Shown in pieces: positions 1 to 9,242 of a stretch of 64,000 nucleotides of DNA (positions within the stretch are counted from its first letter, which is position 1; each line of letters begins with the position of its first letter). This DNA is from Nitrospirota bacterium. Its GTDB lineage: Bacteria > Nitrospirota > Thermodesulfovibrionia > Thermodesulfovibrionales > UBA1546. The position numbers and the translations under genes are program-made. Below the pieces are notes generated by a model. The model was not told the DNA's origin. It ran no database searches and saw nothing but the letters and a program-made list of their open reading frames with translations. The stretch spans positions 62,001 through 126,000 of the forward strand of contig WPIF01000004.1 of the NCBI GenBank assembly GCA_009773185.1, given 5' to 3'.

Positions 1-2715
1 CAGAAAAAAATAGAGGATATATTGGAGCAACTGGTATCTTCTTCGGTAGGGCTTTCATCCGAAGATGCGCTGAGACGACTCAAGGAATACGGCCCCAATG
101 AATTAAAAGAGAAGAAAAAGAGGCCTGCGCTTATGATGTTCCTTGACCAATTCAGGGACTTCATGATTCTGGTCCTTATTGCTGCTGCAGTCATATCAGG
201 GATTATCGGCGAGCTCTCAGACACTATTGCGATAGTTGTGATTGTTGTCATTAATGCCGCCATTGGATTTATTCAGGAATACAGGGCTGAAAAGGCAATG
301 GCTGCGCTCAGGAAGATGTCTACACCAGTTGCAACAGTCCTCAGGGACGGAGTCCATACAAACATCTCAGCATCAAAGATTGTGCCGGGAGATATCGTGC
401 TGCTTGATGCAGGAAAGTTTGTGCCGGCAGATATGAGGGTGTTGGAGACAACACAGCTAAAGATAGAAGAGGCAGCGCTTACAGGAGAATCGGTCCCTGT
501 TGAAAAGCATATCAGGCCGCTCGATGACGGGATGCTCTCGCTTGGTGACAGAAAGAACATGGCATATAAGGGTACGATGGTTTCTTATGGAAGGGGAAGC
601 GGAATTGTTGTAAACACCGGCATGAATACCGAGCTTGGGAAGATTGCCACCATGCTTCAGGAAGAGGAGGAGGTAAAGACACCGCTTCAAAAAAGACTTT
701 CGGGCTTTGGCCAGAAACTTGCGCTTGCTGTTCTCGGCATATGTGCCATTGTTTTCGGAGTTGGAATAATAAGAGGGGAACAGCCTTTGTTAATGTTTCT
801 TACGGCTATTTCTCTGGCGGTTGCAGCAATACCTGAGGCGCTTCCTGCCGTGGTAACCATCTCCCTTGCCCTCGGCGCTAAAAAATTGGTTAAGCAGAAT
901 GCATTAATAAGAAAACTTCCCGCTGTTGAGACCCTCGGCTCGGTCACATATATATGTTCTGACAAGACAGGCACACTGACGCAGAACAGGATGAGCGTGG
1001 AGGAAATATATGTGGACGGGACAATGATTAAGGACTTAAGGGGTCAAGGGGTCAAGGGGTCAAGGGAAAAAATAAATCAATTTTCTGAACCCTCGAACCC
1101 TCGAACCCTCGAACCCTTGCTTTTTACTGCCCTTGCCCTGAACAATGACGCACAGATTGATAAGGGCGGAAATATTATTGGAGACCCGACAGAAATCGCC
1201 CTTTTCGCAATAGCAAGAGAGTATGGATTCAATAAATCCGAGCTTGAAATAAATTTACCCCGTGTCTCTGAGATTCCGTTCGATTCCGAAAGAAAGTGCA
1301 TGACGACATTTCATAAGACATCAGGGGTCAGGGATTTGGGTTTAGGGGTTAGTGCAAAAAACCAATCCCAAACCCCTATTCCCCAGCCCCTCGTAGCGTT
1401 CACCAAAGGCGCAATCGAGGTTCTGATAGATAAATCGGAGAGCATATTAAAAAACGGCGGGATTGCAATGCTTGACAGGGAAGAGATTCACAAGGTTAAT
1501 GAGAGGATGGCTGCTGACGGGCTCAGGGTTCTCGGCATTGCAATGAGAGGCTGGGATGAGCTTCCATCAGAGATGTCTCATGAGAATGTGGAGAAAGGAC
1601 TCACAATCATTGGTCTTGCCGGGATAATGGACCCTCCAAGGGAAGAGGCAAAGGAAGCTGTCTTAATGTGCAGGAGAGCAGGAATAGTGCCGGTGATGAT
1701 TACAGGCGACCATCCCATCACTGCATGGGCTGTTGCAAGAAGGGTAGGCATTATCGCGGATGATGACATACATTTCAATACGATAACAGGAAAGGAACTC
1801 GAAAAATTATCTTTCAGGGAATTTGAAGACAGGGTTGAAAATATAAAAGTATATGCACGCGTGGCGCCTGAGCAGAAGCTTAAGATTGTGAAGGCCTTGC
1901 AGGATAAGGGGCAGTTCATTGCCATGACAGGGGATGGAGTGAATGATGCCCCTGCATTAAAAAGAGCAGACATAGGCATTGCCATGGGAATCACAGGAAC
2001 AGATGTGGCAAAAGAGGCAAGCCATATGATACTTCTCGATGATAATTTTGCAACGATTGTGAGGGCAATCAAAGAGGGAAGGAAGATATATGACAACATC
2101 AGGAAATTCATTAAATATCTGCTTACCACCAATTCCGGCGAGATATGGACTCTGTTCCTGGCTCCTTTAATCGGGCTTCCGATTCCTTTGCTTCCAATCC
2201 ATATCCTCTGGATAAATCTGATGACAGACGGCCTGCCTGCACTTGCGCTTTCTGTTGAGCCTGCTGAATCAGATGTGATGAAAAGGCCTCCCCGGAATCC
2301 CAAAGAAAGCGTGTTTGCCCATGGATTGGGTTATCACGCAATATGGGTTGGGCTTTTAATGGCAGGTATAGTTTTGTTTGTTCAGTCATGGGCTATTAAG
2401 ACAGGAAATTCGCATTGGCAGACAATGGTATTTACAGTTTTGTGCCTTACACAGCTTGGCCATGTGCTTGCAATAAGGTCAGAAAAAGAATCACTCTTTA
2501 AAATAGGACTATTCTCTAACAGGCCTCTGTTGGGTGCTGTGCTGATAAGTTTTGGTTTCCAGATGGCAACGATTTATATGCCTTATTTGAACCCAATATT
2601 CAAAACCCAGCCCCTGAGTTTCAGAGAATTGGTCATTACGCTTGCCGTGTCGTCTGTGGTATTCTTTGCAGTGGAGGGGGAGAAGTTCTTCAGGCGAAAA
2701 TTCATGAAGGCTTAG
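1..2715 (+). CDS. Cation-transporting P-type ATPase, calcium (P-IIA) type; 5' end cut by window edge
   Basis: ATP-driven cation pump of the inner membrane, most likely exporting Ca2+. Counting from the TTG at 22, the motifs are TGES near residue 153, the phosphorylation site DKTGTLT with Asp about 314, MTGDHP near 560 and GDGVNDAP near 637. The ion-binding helices read PEALP (TM4) and NLMTDGLPALAL (TM6), which fit P-IIA calcium pumps better than heavy-metal pumps. The reading frame is open to base 1 and the family usually has 10-20 more N-terminal residues, so the true start probably lies outside the window; TTG at 22 is only a fallback. Two repeat-derived insertions (about 1036-1119 and 1321-1390) are translated in frame in the nucleotide-binding domain. 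The family is certain; the ion is inferred from motifs. Confidence 0.93.
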   Translation, partial: QKKIEDILEQLVSSSVGLSSEDALRRLKEYGPNELKEKKKRPALMMFLDQFRDFMILVLIAAAVISGIIGELSDTIAIVVIVVINAAIGFIQEYRAEKAMAALRKMSTPVATVLRDGVHTNISASKIVPGDIVLLDAGKFVPADMRVLETTQLKIEEAALTGESVPVEKHIRPLDDGMLSLGDRKNMAYKGTMVSYGRGSGIVVNTGMNTELGKIATMLQEEEEVKTPLQKRLSGFGQKLALAVLGICAIVFGVGIIRGEQPLLMFLTAISLAVAAIPEALPAVVTISLALGAKKLVKQNALIRKLPAVETLGSVTYICSDKTGTLTQNRMSVEEIYVDGTMIKDLRGQGVKGSREKINQFSEPSNPRTLEPLLFTALALNNDAQIDKGGNIIGDPTEIALFAIAREYGFNKSELEINLPRVSEIPFDSERKCMTTFHKTSGVRDLGLGVSAKNQSQTPIPQPLVAFTKGAIEVLIDKSESILKNGGIAMLDREEIHKVNERMAADGLRVLGIAMRGWDELPSEMSHENVEKGLTIIGLAGIMDPPREEAKEAVLMCRRAGIVPVMITGDHPITAWAVARRVGIIADDDIHFNTITGKELEKLSFREFEDRVENIKVYARVAPEQKLKIVKALQDKGQFIAMTGDGVNDAPALKRADIGIAMGITGTDVAKEASHMILLDDNFATIVRAIKEGRKIYDNIRKFIKYLLTTNSGEIWTLFLAPLIGLPIPLLPIHILWINLMTDGLPALALSVEPAESDVMKRPPRNPKESVFAHGLGYHAIWVGLLMAGIVLFVQSWAIKTGNSHWQTMVFTVLCLTQLGHVLAIRSEKESLFKIGLFSNRPLLGAVLISFGFQMATIYMPYLNPIFKTQPLSFRELVITLAVSSVVFFAVEGEKFFRRKFMKA
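1036..1119. repeat. In-frame 8-bp tandem arrays facing each other inside the P-ATPase gene
   Basis: Three and a half units of GGGGTCAA are followed, about 25 bases later, by three and a half units of CCCTCGAA. The whole block is translated in frame as a Gly/Lys/Ser-rich then Pro/Arg-rich loop. It lies after the phosphorylation motif, in the nucleotide-binding domain, where length variation is tolerated. Confidence 0.85.
1321..1390. repeat. In-frame imperfect inverted repeat inside the P-ATPase gene
   Basis: A G-rich arm (1324-1350, containing GGATTTGGG and TTAGGGGTT) faces a C-rich arm (1362-1390, containing AATCCCAAACCCCT). The block stays in frame and adds a Ser/Gln/Pro-rich stretch of about 23 residues. 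Confidence 0.75.
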
Positions 2716-2753
2716 ATATCTTTTGGAATGCCTTGCAAGCAAGGAGGGGTAAC

Positions 2754-5300
2754 ATGCCTGCTAAGTTCAAAATCTTAATTTTATTTTTTGCGATTTTTCT
2801 CGCCTCGTGTGCGAGCTGGGGCACGGCAACAACAGTACCCGACATCTATCTGACACAAAGCGATATCACGATGGAACTGAAGAAAGAGGCATTCGCCGTA
2901 ACGGCAATGGCGGTTTCGAATGATGGAAAATATCTCGTGACAGGTGATAATGGAGGCTCAACCGGAGGAAACGGAACTCCATGGCTCAGGCTCTGGGATC
3001 TGACTGAAATGAAACAGCTCTTAAATATGAGAGATTTATCCGGGACTGTGAATGGAATCGATATTTCTCCTGACGGCAGATATGCCATAACAGGCGGAGC
3101 AGCCTATCCGGACCATTCCGATAACCCCCAATATCCCCTCAGCATATTCGATCTAAGCACGGGAAAATTGTTCAAGACCTTTGATAGCTCTCAGGCCGGC
3201 CACCAGGTCGTTAGTACGAGTTTCTCCAGGGATGGCAGATACTTTCTTATCACTACTCTGGATGACAAAACACAAATGACCAGTATACGCATTTTTGACG
3301 CAAAAACGTGGAGTTTGGTCAAGACCCTTCCTTATCCCAAAGAGCCAGGATACGTCCAGTTCACTCTTGCGACCTTCTCTCCTGATGGGAAATATATCCT
3401 TTCCGGAGGGGCAGCTTCGGTTGTCCGTTTGTGGGATGTTGAGACCGGAAGGGAGATCAAGACATTCACCGGACATAAACAAAGCCATTGGGGCGGTATG
3501 ATCTCGCTCGCATTTTCTTCCGATGGGAGATATGCGCTGACAGGCAGTTTTTACGACGAATTTGTGAGGCTCTGGGACATAGAAAAGGGCCTTGAAGCCA
3601 GGCGTTTTTTCTCAACTCGGGATACAGATCCCTGGTATAAGGCCAATGTTTTTGGTGTCGCTGTTTCTCCTGACTGGAAATCCGCCTTGATATTTAGTCG
3701 TGATTCAAAACTCTACGATATCGGGTCAGGAAGGCTGGTCGCAAACTTCAGACATTTCTGGAAAGGACTGAAAACCATGACTGGAGGTCAGCGTGCATCA
3801 TGGCCTATTTCAGCCATGTATCATCCGAACGGGCAATATATTTTTATGACAATGACTGACGCTGCTGTAAGGATTTATGATGCGAAAACAGGGGATGAGG
3901 TAGCGGTTCTTATAGGCTTTGTGGACGGGGAATGGATCGTTATCACCTCAGAAGGCTACTATAACTCCTCTGAAAAGGGAGCACAATATCTCAGTGTTAA
4001 AGTAGGTGAAACCTCATACAGTGTAGATAGCTTCTACGACGTCTTCTACCGTCCCGATATAGTAGCGGCTAAACTAAGAGGAGAAGATATTAAGGACTTA
4101 ATCACAATTACAATGAAAGACGCGATAAAAAGCCCTCCTCCTGTTGTAGAGATAAGCCCGATAGCAGCATCTCCAGCATCTCCAAAGGCAAAGGTTTGCT
4201 ATAACGTCAAAAGCATCGGCGGAGGGATAGGAGAAGTAAGATTATTCCATAACGGCAAACTCATAGAATCAGACGGATACTATAAAGACATTGCGAAAAC
4301 AACTTCAGACAAAACCCAGTTAATCGCCATGACCAGCAAGGCAATCTACGAAGACATGAGAAGCGTGAAGATAAAAGAAAAAGGAATAGAGACAGGAACA
4401 ACCACAACCAAATCAAAAGGAGAAGTCTTTAATGACTGTAAGGAAATAGATGCAATATCAGGAGAAAACGAGATAAGCATAACAGCATTTAACAAAGACA
4501 ACACAGTCCAGAGCTACATGCAGACAGCCAAATTCACCTCAACAGTAAAACAGGAAGAACCGCATCTCTACATCCTTTCGATAGGGATAGACCAATACAA
4601 AGACAATACGAGTAATCTCAAATACGCAGTAAAAGACTCAAAAGACATTGAAGAAAGAATAATGAGGCAGGCGGCCACACTATACAAACCACAGAATATT
4701 CATTATGAACTCCTTGCGGACAGCAACGCCATAAAAACAAACATAACCACCAAGATAAATGAACTCTCAAAGACAATCAAACCAACAGACACCTTCATAC
4801 TCTTCGTGGCAGGACATGGAGTGCTATTACAAAACCTGTACTACGTGCTCACGTCTGACTATGACGGGAAGGTAAGCGAGCAGAGCATGATAAGCTCAAA
4901 CGAGATAGTAGAGATGTCCAAGAAGATAAAATCCTTAAGCCAGCTATTTATCTTCGACACCTGTCATGCAGGGGGAGTTGATTACATTGTAAGCGGCTTA
5001 TACGATGCAAGGATGTCAGTACTTGCAAAAAAGATGGGACTGCACATATACGCATCAGCAAGCTCAAAAGAGGCTGCAATGGATGGTTATCAGGGGAACG
5101 GACTATTCACATACACGTTGCTTGATGGATTAAACAACAACCGGAATGCAGACAAGAACAAAGATAATGCCGTAAGCTTAACTGAGCTTGGGGAATACTC
5201 AAAACAGACAACAACAGAGATATCAAAGAAGATAGGACATCAGCAGACGCCGTTGATAATAAATTTTGGAAAGGATAATCCTGTATATAATTTAAGGTAA
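2754..5300 (+). CDS. Outer-membrane lipoprotein with WD40 propeller and caspase-like (peptidase C14) domain
   Basis: About 848 residues. A lipoprotein signal ends in the lipobox LASC, and Ala after the Cys predicts outer-membrane sorting. Residues about 40-400 form WD40-type repeats (FSPDGKYILSGG, LWDVETGREIKTF and similar). Residues about 600-848 are a caspase-like domain with the catalytic dyad in AGHG (His about 688) and DTCHAG (Cys about 737). The start at 2754 is preferred over TTG 2733 because AAGGAGG lies seven bases upstream and gives a clean signal peptide. Bacterial WD40-caspase fusions are often linked to regulated proteolysis or cell-death-like responses, but the substrate is unknown. 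The second half, from about 4050, looks clearly more A-rich than the first, suggesting assembly from two sources. Confidence 0.85.
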   Translation: MPAKFKILILFFAIFLASCASWGTATTVPDIYLTQSDITMELKKEAFAVTAMAVSNDGKYLVTGDNGGSTGGNGTPWLRLWDLTEMKQLLNMRDLSGTVNGIDISPDGRYAITGGAAYPDHSDNPQYPLSIFDLSTGKLFKTFDSSQAGHQVVSTSFSRDGRYFLITTLDDKTQMTSIRIFDAKTWSLVKTLPYPKEPGYVQFTLATFSPDGKYILSGGAASVVRLWDVETGREIKTFTGHKQSHWGGMISLAFSSDGRYALTGSFYDEFVRLWDIEKGLEARRFFSTRDTDPWYKANVFGVAVSPDWKSALIFSRDSKLYDIGSGRLVANFRHFWKGLKTMTGGQRASWPISAMYHPNGQYIFMTMTDAAVRIYDAKTGDEVAVLIGFVDGEWIVITSEGYYNSSEKGAQYLSVKVGETSYSVDSFYDVFYRPDIVAAKLRGEDIKDLITITMKDAIKSPPPVVEISPIAASPASPKAKVCYNVKSIGGGIGEVRLFHNGKLIESDGYYKDIAKTTSDKTQLIAMTSKAIYEDMRSVKIKEKGIETGTTTTKSKGEVFNDCKEIDAISGENEISITAFNKDNTVQSYMQTAKFTSTVKQEEPHLYILSIGIDQYKDNTSNLKYAVKDSKDIEERIMRQAATLYKPQNIHYELLADSNAIKTNITTKINELSKTIKPTDTFILFVAGHGVLLQNLYYVLTSDYDGKVSEQSMISSNEIVEMSKKIKSLSQLFIFDTCHAGGVDYIVSGLYDARMSVLAKKMGLHIYASASSKEAAMDGYQGNGLFTYTLLDGLNNNRNADKNKDNAVSLTELGEYSKQTTTEISKKIGHQQTPLIINFGKDNPVYNLR

Positions 5301-5335
5301 AATAGATATGCGATAAAGTTTTTCAGGAGGAAGAA

Positions 5336-6214
5336 ATGGCGGATGTGATACTGGAGACAAATTTAAAGGATGTAAAATTTCTCAGGCGCGGGAAAGTGCG
5401 TGATGTCTATGAGATAGATGATTACCTTCTGATAATTGCAACTGACAGGGTCTCTGCCTTCGATGTGGTATTGCCGAACGGGATTGCAGGAAAGGGCAGG
5501 GTCTTAACACAGATATCGCTTTACTGGTTCAATCAGATGAGGGATATAATCGAAAACCATATAGTGGCAACTGAGGTGAAAGATTATCCGTCAGCGCTCC
5601 ATAAATATAAAGATATTTTAGAAGGCAGGAGCATGTTGGTAAAAAAGGCAGAGCCGATGCCTGTTGAATGCGTTGTGAGGGGATATCTTTCAGGTTCGGG
5701 ATGGAAGGAATACAAAAAATCAGGCACAGTCTGCGGTATAAAACTTCCCGCAGGGCTTGTTGAGTCATCAAGGCTTGATGAGCCGATATTCACTCCGAGC
5801 ACTAAAGCAGAGGTCGGGCATGATATAAATATAACTTTTGAAGAAACGAAAAAAATTGTCGGAGATTATGCTGCAAATAAACTCAGGGATTCAAGCCTTA
5901 AGATTTATAAAAAGGCAAGAGAGCTTGCTGAGAAGAAGGGGATAATAATAGCTGACACCAAGATGGAATTCGGTCTTTTTAATGATAAGCTTATTCTTAT
6001 AGATGAAATTCTCACTCCTGATTCATCAAGGTTCTGGTCTGTGAAGGGCTATAAACCCGGCAAAGGCCAGGACAGTTTTGACAAGCAGATTGTCCGCGAT
6101 TACCTTTTGACCCTTGACTGGAACCAGACATATCCCGGCCCGAAACTTCCGGATGAGATAATTGAAAAGACCGCTGCGAGGTACAGGGAGATATTGGGGA
6201 TATTGACAGGGTAA
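5336..6214 (+). CDS. purC: Phosphoribosylaminoimidazole-succinocarboxamide synthase (SAICAR synthetase)
   Basis: Purine biosynthesis enzyme that joins aspartate to CAIR using ATP. The 292-residue protein belongs to the longer PurC form found in many bacteria and yeast. Diagnostic stretches include [53 protein letters not shown] and [15 protein letters not shown] strong AGGAGG lies seven bases before the ATG. No other purine gene is adjacent. Its last 70 bases reappear, diverged and frameshifted, at 6762-6831 beyond the toxin-antitoxin module, so the present C-terminus may have been supplied by an inserted element. Confidence 0.97.
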   Translation: MADVILETNLKDVKFLRRGKVRDVYEIDDYLLIIATDRVSAFDVVLPNGIAGKGRVLTQISLYWFNQMRDIIENHIVATEVKDYPSALHKYKDILEGRSMLVKKAEPMPVECVVRGYLSGSGWKEYKKSGTVCGIKLPAGLVESSRLDEPIFTPSTKAEVGHDINITFEETKKIVGDYAANKLRDSSLKIYKKARELAEKKGIIIADTKMEFGLFNDKLILIDEILTPDSSRFWSVKGYKPGKGQDSFDKQIVRDYLLTLDWNQTYPGPKLPDEIIEKTAARYREILGILTG

Positions 6215-6218
6215 TAAT

Positions 6219-6515
6219 TTAACTTGATGGTTCTTTGAGCAATCGCCGTCCATGGACTACTGACATTATAATCACTATATTTTTTTCTAACCGATAAAGA
6301 ATGCGATAATTGCCTGCTAAGGTCTCCCGATACGGCAGATGAGGGAATTCAGGTACACTATGACCTATCAGTGGAAAGTTGGCAAGATTTGAAGCTGTGT
6401 TCTGGATAGTTTCAATCTGTATTTGAGCATATCTTCTTGAGTCCTTGGCAATAAATGAATAAATCTCATGCAGGTCATTAAGCGCGCGTATAGTCCACTT
6501 TATTTTGTGAACCAC
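6219..6515 (-). CDS. ParE/RelE-family toxin
   Basis: A 98-residue protein with the ParE/RelE fold signature: an N-terminal IKWTIRALNDLHEIYSFIA helix segment, the central PYRETLAGNYRILYRLE strand region and a C-terminal IMSVVHGRR strand. Family members either poison gyrase (ParE) or cleave mRNA on the ribosome (RelE); this one resembles ParE more in its first helices. It overlaps the upstream antitoxin gene by 16 bases, the usual coupling of type II pairs. It is convergent with purC and only four bases from its stop codon. Confidence 0.9.
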   Translation of the reverse strand: MVHKIKWTIRALNDLHEIYSFIAKDSRRYAQIQIETIQNTASNLANFPLIGHSVPEFPHLPYRETLAGNYRILYRLEKNIVIIMSVVHGRRLLKEPSS

Positions 6516-6688
6516 TTGGAAGTCTCCTTGATAACCTCCTCTTGTGAAATAAGTCGCCCCTCGCGGACATCTTTCTCGGCAGCTTCAAGTTTTTGCCTTA
6601 GATAAAGACGATATATAACCTCATCAATATCCACTTCCTCCGGCAGGTCTTTTATCAAATCAAGGACTTGTTGTTTTGCGATGGTCAT
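6500..6688 (-). CDS. Antitoxin of the ParE-type toxin-antitoxin pair
   Basis: A small acidic protein of 62 residues, first gene of the pair, with GGGAGG five bases before its ATG. The sequence (KDLPEEVDIDEVIYRLYLRQKLEAAEKDVREGRLIS) matches short ParD/RelB-like antitoxins that wrap the toxin through an amphipathic helix. The N-terminal DNA-binding part is minimal. Function is inferred from length, charge, order and overlap. A TATAAT box about 20-25 bases upstream probably belongs to its promoter. Confidence 0.82.
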   Translation of the reverse strand: MTIAKQQVLDLIKDLPEEVDIDEVIYRLYLRQKLEAAEKDVREGRLISQEEVIKETSKWFTK

Positions 6689-6761
6689 AACAACCTCCCT
6701 TCTTTGTTAATTATAACACAATGGACATGTCGGCAGTCTACGACTCGTAGAGAAAATTACC

Positions 6762-6831
6762 AAACTTCCGGATGAAATTATTGAAAAGACAGCAGCAAGG
6801 TACAGGAGATATTGAGGATATTGACGGGGTA
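6762..6831 (+). pseudogene. Second, degraded copy of the purC 3' end
   Basis: This stretch matches the last 70 bases of purC (6143-6213). Most differences fall at synonymous third-codon positions (for example GAG/GAA, ATA/ATT, ACC/ACA, GCT/GCA), and one G is missing, which breaks the frame. The toxin-antitoxin pair lies exactly between the two copies. The synonymous pattern implies divergence while both copies were still functional, so one probably came from another lineage. Confidence 0.85.
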
Positions 6832-6888
6832 AGGGGTTGGTTGGCTATCGTTAGCGGTTGATTTTACGTTTGTTGATTATTATGAAAT

Positions 6889-7635
6889 TCATTTTCCTTT
6901 GAATCTTGAACGAAGCATGCCGATGTATTTGTTTATCGGGTTGCCTCGTGAAAGAAACGGTACGGGTGGATTTTTCCTTGTGCCGAGTTTTTTTAATTCC
7001 CAGAGCAGGTCATGGTTTTTTTTAGCAAAGGTTAATCCATTATTGAACGCCTCGATGGCCTGTTCTTTCTGCCCGCCAGCAAGATATGCCCTTCCAAGAT
7101 TCAGGTAAAACGTGGCATGAACGGATTTTTCAGTTGCGGCGGCAAGTTTTTCTAAAGCCTTTTGGCATAGTTCTATCCCCTTATCAAATTTTTTTTCAAC
7201 AACAGCAGTTAAAGAGCCATAATAAGACATAATAAACAGGTCTTCAGGAAATTCCGCAAACCCCTCTTTTAATATCCTTAGCGCTTGTCTGTTGTTACCG
7301 CTTCTGAGTAATTTTTTTACGGTATCAAAATATTCTGCCTTTTGCTTTTCTCTTTCAATATTTCCTGTGAACGCTTCTATGGCGCTTTTGTGCTGGGTTT
7401 CCATTATGCCATGCAGCTTTTCATTATAACCTTCTGCATTCAGGATATCTGAATAATCGGTCTTTTTCGAATAAACAATTTCGCCTTTATAGTAGATATG
7501 CGTTGTGATCTCAGGATTTTTTCTGTCTCCTTGCTCTGTCTGGATGTGATAGGTTTTTCCGTCTGCGGTGATGTTTATATTGAACCCCTCCGGGATATTT
7601 ACTGTAATGTGAACCTTTTCAGCTTTTTTCGCCAT
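6889..7635 (-). CDS. Tetratricopeptide-repeat protein
   Basis: A 248-residue protein with no signal peptide. The first 70 residues form a beta-rich region (VHITVNIPEGFNINITADG, ITTHIYYKGEIVYSKK) that I do not recognise as a named domain. From about residue 105 there are three to four TPR-like helix pairs, including ATFYLNLGRAYLAGGQKEQAIEAFNNGL. The C-terminus is basic. TPRs mediate protein-protein contact, so this is likely a cytoplasmic scaffold; partners are unknown. It is divergent from the gene at 7709, with a short intergenic region. Confidence 0.7.
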   Translation of the reverse strand: MAKKAEKVHITVNIPEGFNINITADGKTYHIQTEQGDRKNPEITTHIYYKGEIVYSKKTDYSDILNAEGYNEKLHGIMETQHKSAIEAFTGNIEREKQKAEYFDTVKKLLRSGNNRQALRILKEGFAEFPEDLFIMSYYGSLTAVVEKKFDKGIELCQKALEKLAAATEKSVHATFYLNLGRAYLAGGQKEQAIEAFNNGLTFAKKNHDLLWELKKLGTRKNPPVPFLSRGNPINKYIGMLRSRFKGK

Positions 7636-7672
7636 ACCTCATAATATTACAAAAAATTATTATTTAATCAAG

Positions 7673-7701
7673 TTGAAAGCAAAAAAAGTCTTTGTTATAA
7701 T
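7673..7701 (+). promoter_or_regulatory. Sigma-70-type promoter predicting a leaderless transcript
   Basis: TTGAAA at 7673-7678, a 17-base spacer, then TATAAT at 7696-7701. The ATG of the next gene starts at 7709, seven bases after the -10 box, so the predicted transcription start falls at or next to the start codon. There is no ribosome-binding site. Confidence 0.75.
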
Positions 7702-7708
7702 CTTCCGA

Positions 7709-8278
7709 ATGGAAAGAAAAATAGTATATTTTGAAAAGGCCGGCAGGGAAAACACAGCTGCATGCCTTGATGTTGTCAAACAGGCAATAAAAGAGAGCGG
7801 CTACAGGCACCTTGTTGTTGCAACAACAGGAGGAGATAACGGGCTTCTGTTCTCGGAAGCTGTGAAGTCTTCCGGGATTAATCTGGTTGTTGTGACCCAC
7901 TCTTCGGGCTTTAAAGAAGCCAATACCTTTGAGATGCCTGATAATGTCAGGGAAGAGATAAAGGCGCACGGCGCAAGGATCTATACAGGCACTATACTTA
8001 CCCATTCATTGGAGGCATCGCTTGCTTCCAAATTCAACGGTATTTATCCTGCAATGATTATTGCGCAGGCCTTAAGAAGGTTTGGCGAGGGAGCAAAGGT
8101 ATGCTGTGAGATTGTGATGATGGCTGTTGACGCGGGCCTTATTCCTGAAGGAAAAGAAGTCCTTGCAGCTGCAGGCACAGGAAGGGGCGCTGACACAGTG
8201 ATGGTCATCAGGTCTGCGGCATCAAAGAGGTTCCTTGAGCTTAAGGTTCTTGAGATACTTGCAAAGCCAAGGGCATAA
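7709..8278 (+). CDS. Pyruvate-kinase C-terminal-domain-like protein
   Basis: A 189-residue protein resembling the free-standing pyruvate kinase alpha/beta C-terminal domain, without the catalytic barrel. Visible elements are the first strand and helix TAACLDVVKQAIKESGYRHLVVATTGG, the LVVVTHSSGFKEANTFEMP segment and a C-terminal GRGADTVMVIRSA nucleotide-binding-like loop. Such stand-alone proteins are widespread in bacteria and archaea, but their role is unsettled. ATG 7709 is chosen over the upstream TTG at 7673 because that TTG belongs to the -35 box of an excellent promoter. Confidence 0.75.
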   Translation: MERKIVYFEKAGRENTAACLDVVKQAIKESGYRHLVVATTGGDNGLLFSEAVKSSGINLVVVTHSSGFKEANTFEMPDNVREEIKAHGARIYTGTILTHSLEASLASKFNGIYPAMIIAQALRRFGEGAKVCCEIVMMAVDAGLIPEGKEVLAAAGTGRGADTVMVIRSAASKRFLELKVLEILAKPRA

Positions 8279-8320
8279 TTCCTGCTTGTAAATATCAAGG
8301 AATATTTCTTAAAATAATTC

Positions 8321-8995
8321 ATGCACCTGATACTGTTTGATATTGACGGCACATTAATAGATTCGGGAGGGGCAGGCGTCCGCTCTCTCGACCTTGCATT
8401 CAGTGAACTGTTTTCCATCAAAGATGCTTTCCATGGTATAAACATGGCAGGCAAGACAGACTCTCAGATAATCAAAGAGGGTTTGATTAAACACGGCATA
8501 TTAATAAACGGCCATCTCGATGCTGTCACAAGCGCTTACATCAGGCACCTCGGGAGGGAGATTAATAATAAAAAAAGACATATCAATCCAGGAATATATG
8601 ACGTGTTAAGGGAATTAAGTTTCATGGAGGATGTGAGATTAGGCCTTCTTACAGGCAATCTTGAGGATGGCGCAAGGATAAAGCTTGAGCCCTTCAATAT
8701 AAACAGATATTTTCCGACAGGCGCATTTGGAAGCGATGACGAAGACAGGGACAATCTTCTGCCAATAGCAATACGGAGGTCTGAGGAATTATACAAGGCA
8801 AGAATAAAGTTTTATAACTGTACAGTGGTAGGGGATACCCCGCGTGATATATATTGTTCAAAGCCGTATGGCGCAAAGTCTATTGGCGTTGCTACAGGCC
8901 AGTATACCGCAGATGCGCTTAAGAAGGCAGGCGCAGATCATGTTTTCGAGGACCTGTCAGATAATACCAATTTCCTCCAGCTTTTCGCTTCCTAA
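8321..8995 (+). CDS. HAD-superfamily phosphatase (phosphoglycolate-phosphatase-like)
   Basis: A 224-residue haloacid-dehalogenase hydrolase. Motif I is FDIDGTLID with two catalytic aspartates, motif II is LLTGN, motif III is a Lys in the region after residue 120, and motif IV is VVGDTPRDI. A helical cap sits between motifs I and II, as in phosphoglycolate phosphatases and beta-phosphoglucomutases. The substrate cannot be read from the sequence. No Shine-Dalgarno is visible; a TAAAAT box ends six bases before the ATG, so it may be expressed from a leaderless message. Confidence 0.85.
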   Translation: MHLILFDIDGTLIDSGGAGVRSLDLAFSELFSIKDAFHGINMAGKTDSQIIKEGLIKHGILINGHLDAVTSAYIRHLGREINNKKRHINPGIYDVLRELSFMEDVRLGLLTGNLEDGARIKLEPFNINRYFPTGAFGSDDEDRDNLLPIAIRRSEELYKARIKFYNCTVVGDTPRDIYCSKPYGAKSIGVATGQYTADALKKAGADHVFEDLSDNTNFLQLFAS

Positions 8996-9005
8996 AATAT
9001 TTTTT

Positions 9006-9112
9006 GTCATTCTGGCTTGTCCAGAATCTTTCTTGCGACCCCGAACGAGTCGGAAGAATTCCCGATTCAGCCTTCGTAGCTACTTCGGCGAAGTAGGCCA
9101 AGCGGGAATGAC
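9006..9112. repeat. REP/MITE-like palindromic element
   Basis: Bounded by GTCATTC (9006-9012) and its complement GAATGAC (9106-9112), with an inner perfect palindrome CTACTTCGGCGAAGTAG. It fills most of the gap between the HAD gene and pepA. Elements bounded by GTCATTC are common short dispersed repeats in bacterial genomes. Confidence 0.6.
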
Positions 9113-9242
9113 AATGGGACAGGAATGCTTATTATGGATATAGGCAAAAAAGCCGCTCAGACACTATCCCCAGCCTGAATATAGATATTTCTTGAATAAA
9201 TCAGCTAAAATTCCATCAATTAATTTTATTCGGGAGATGAAA

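Noticed and set aside
1578-2303. A 241-codon minus-strand frame opposite the P-type ATPase
   Set aside because: Antisense shadow of a highly conserved coding region.
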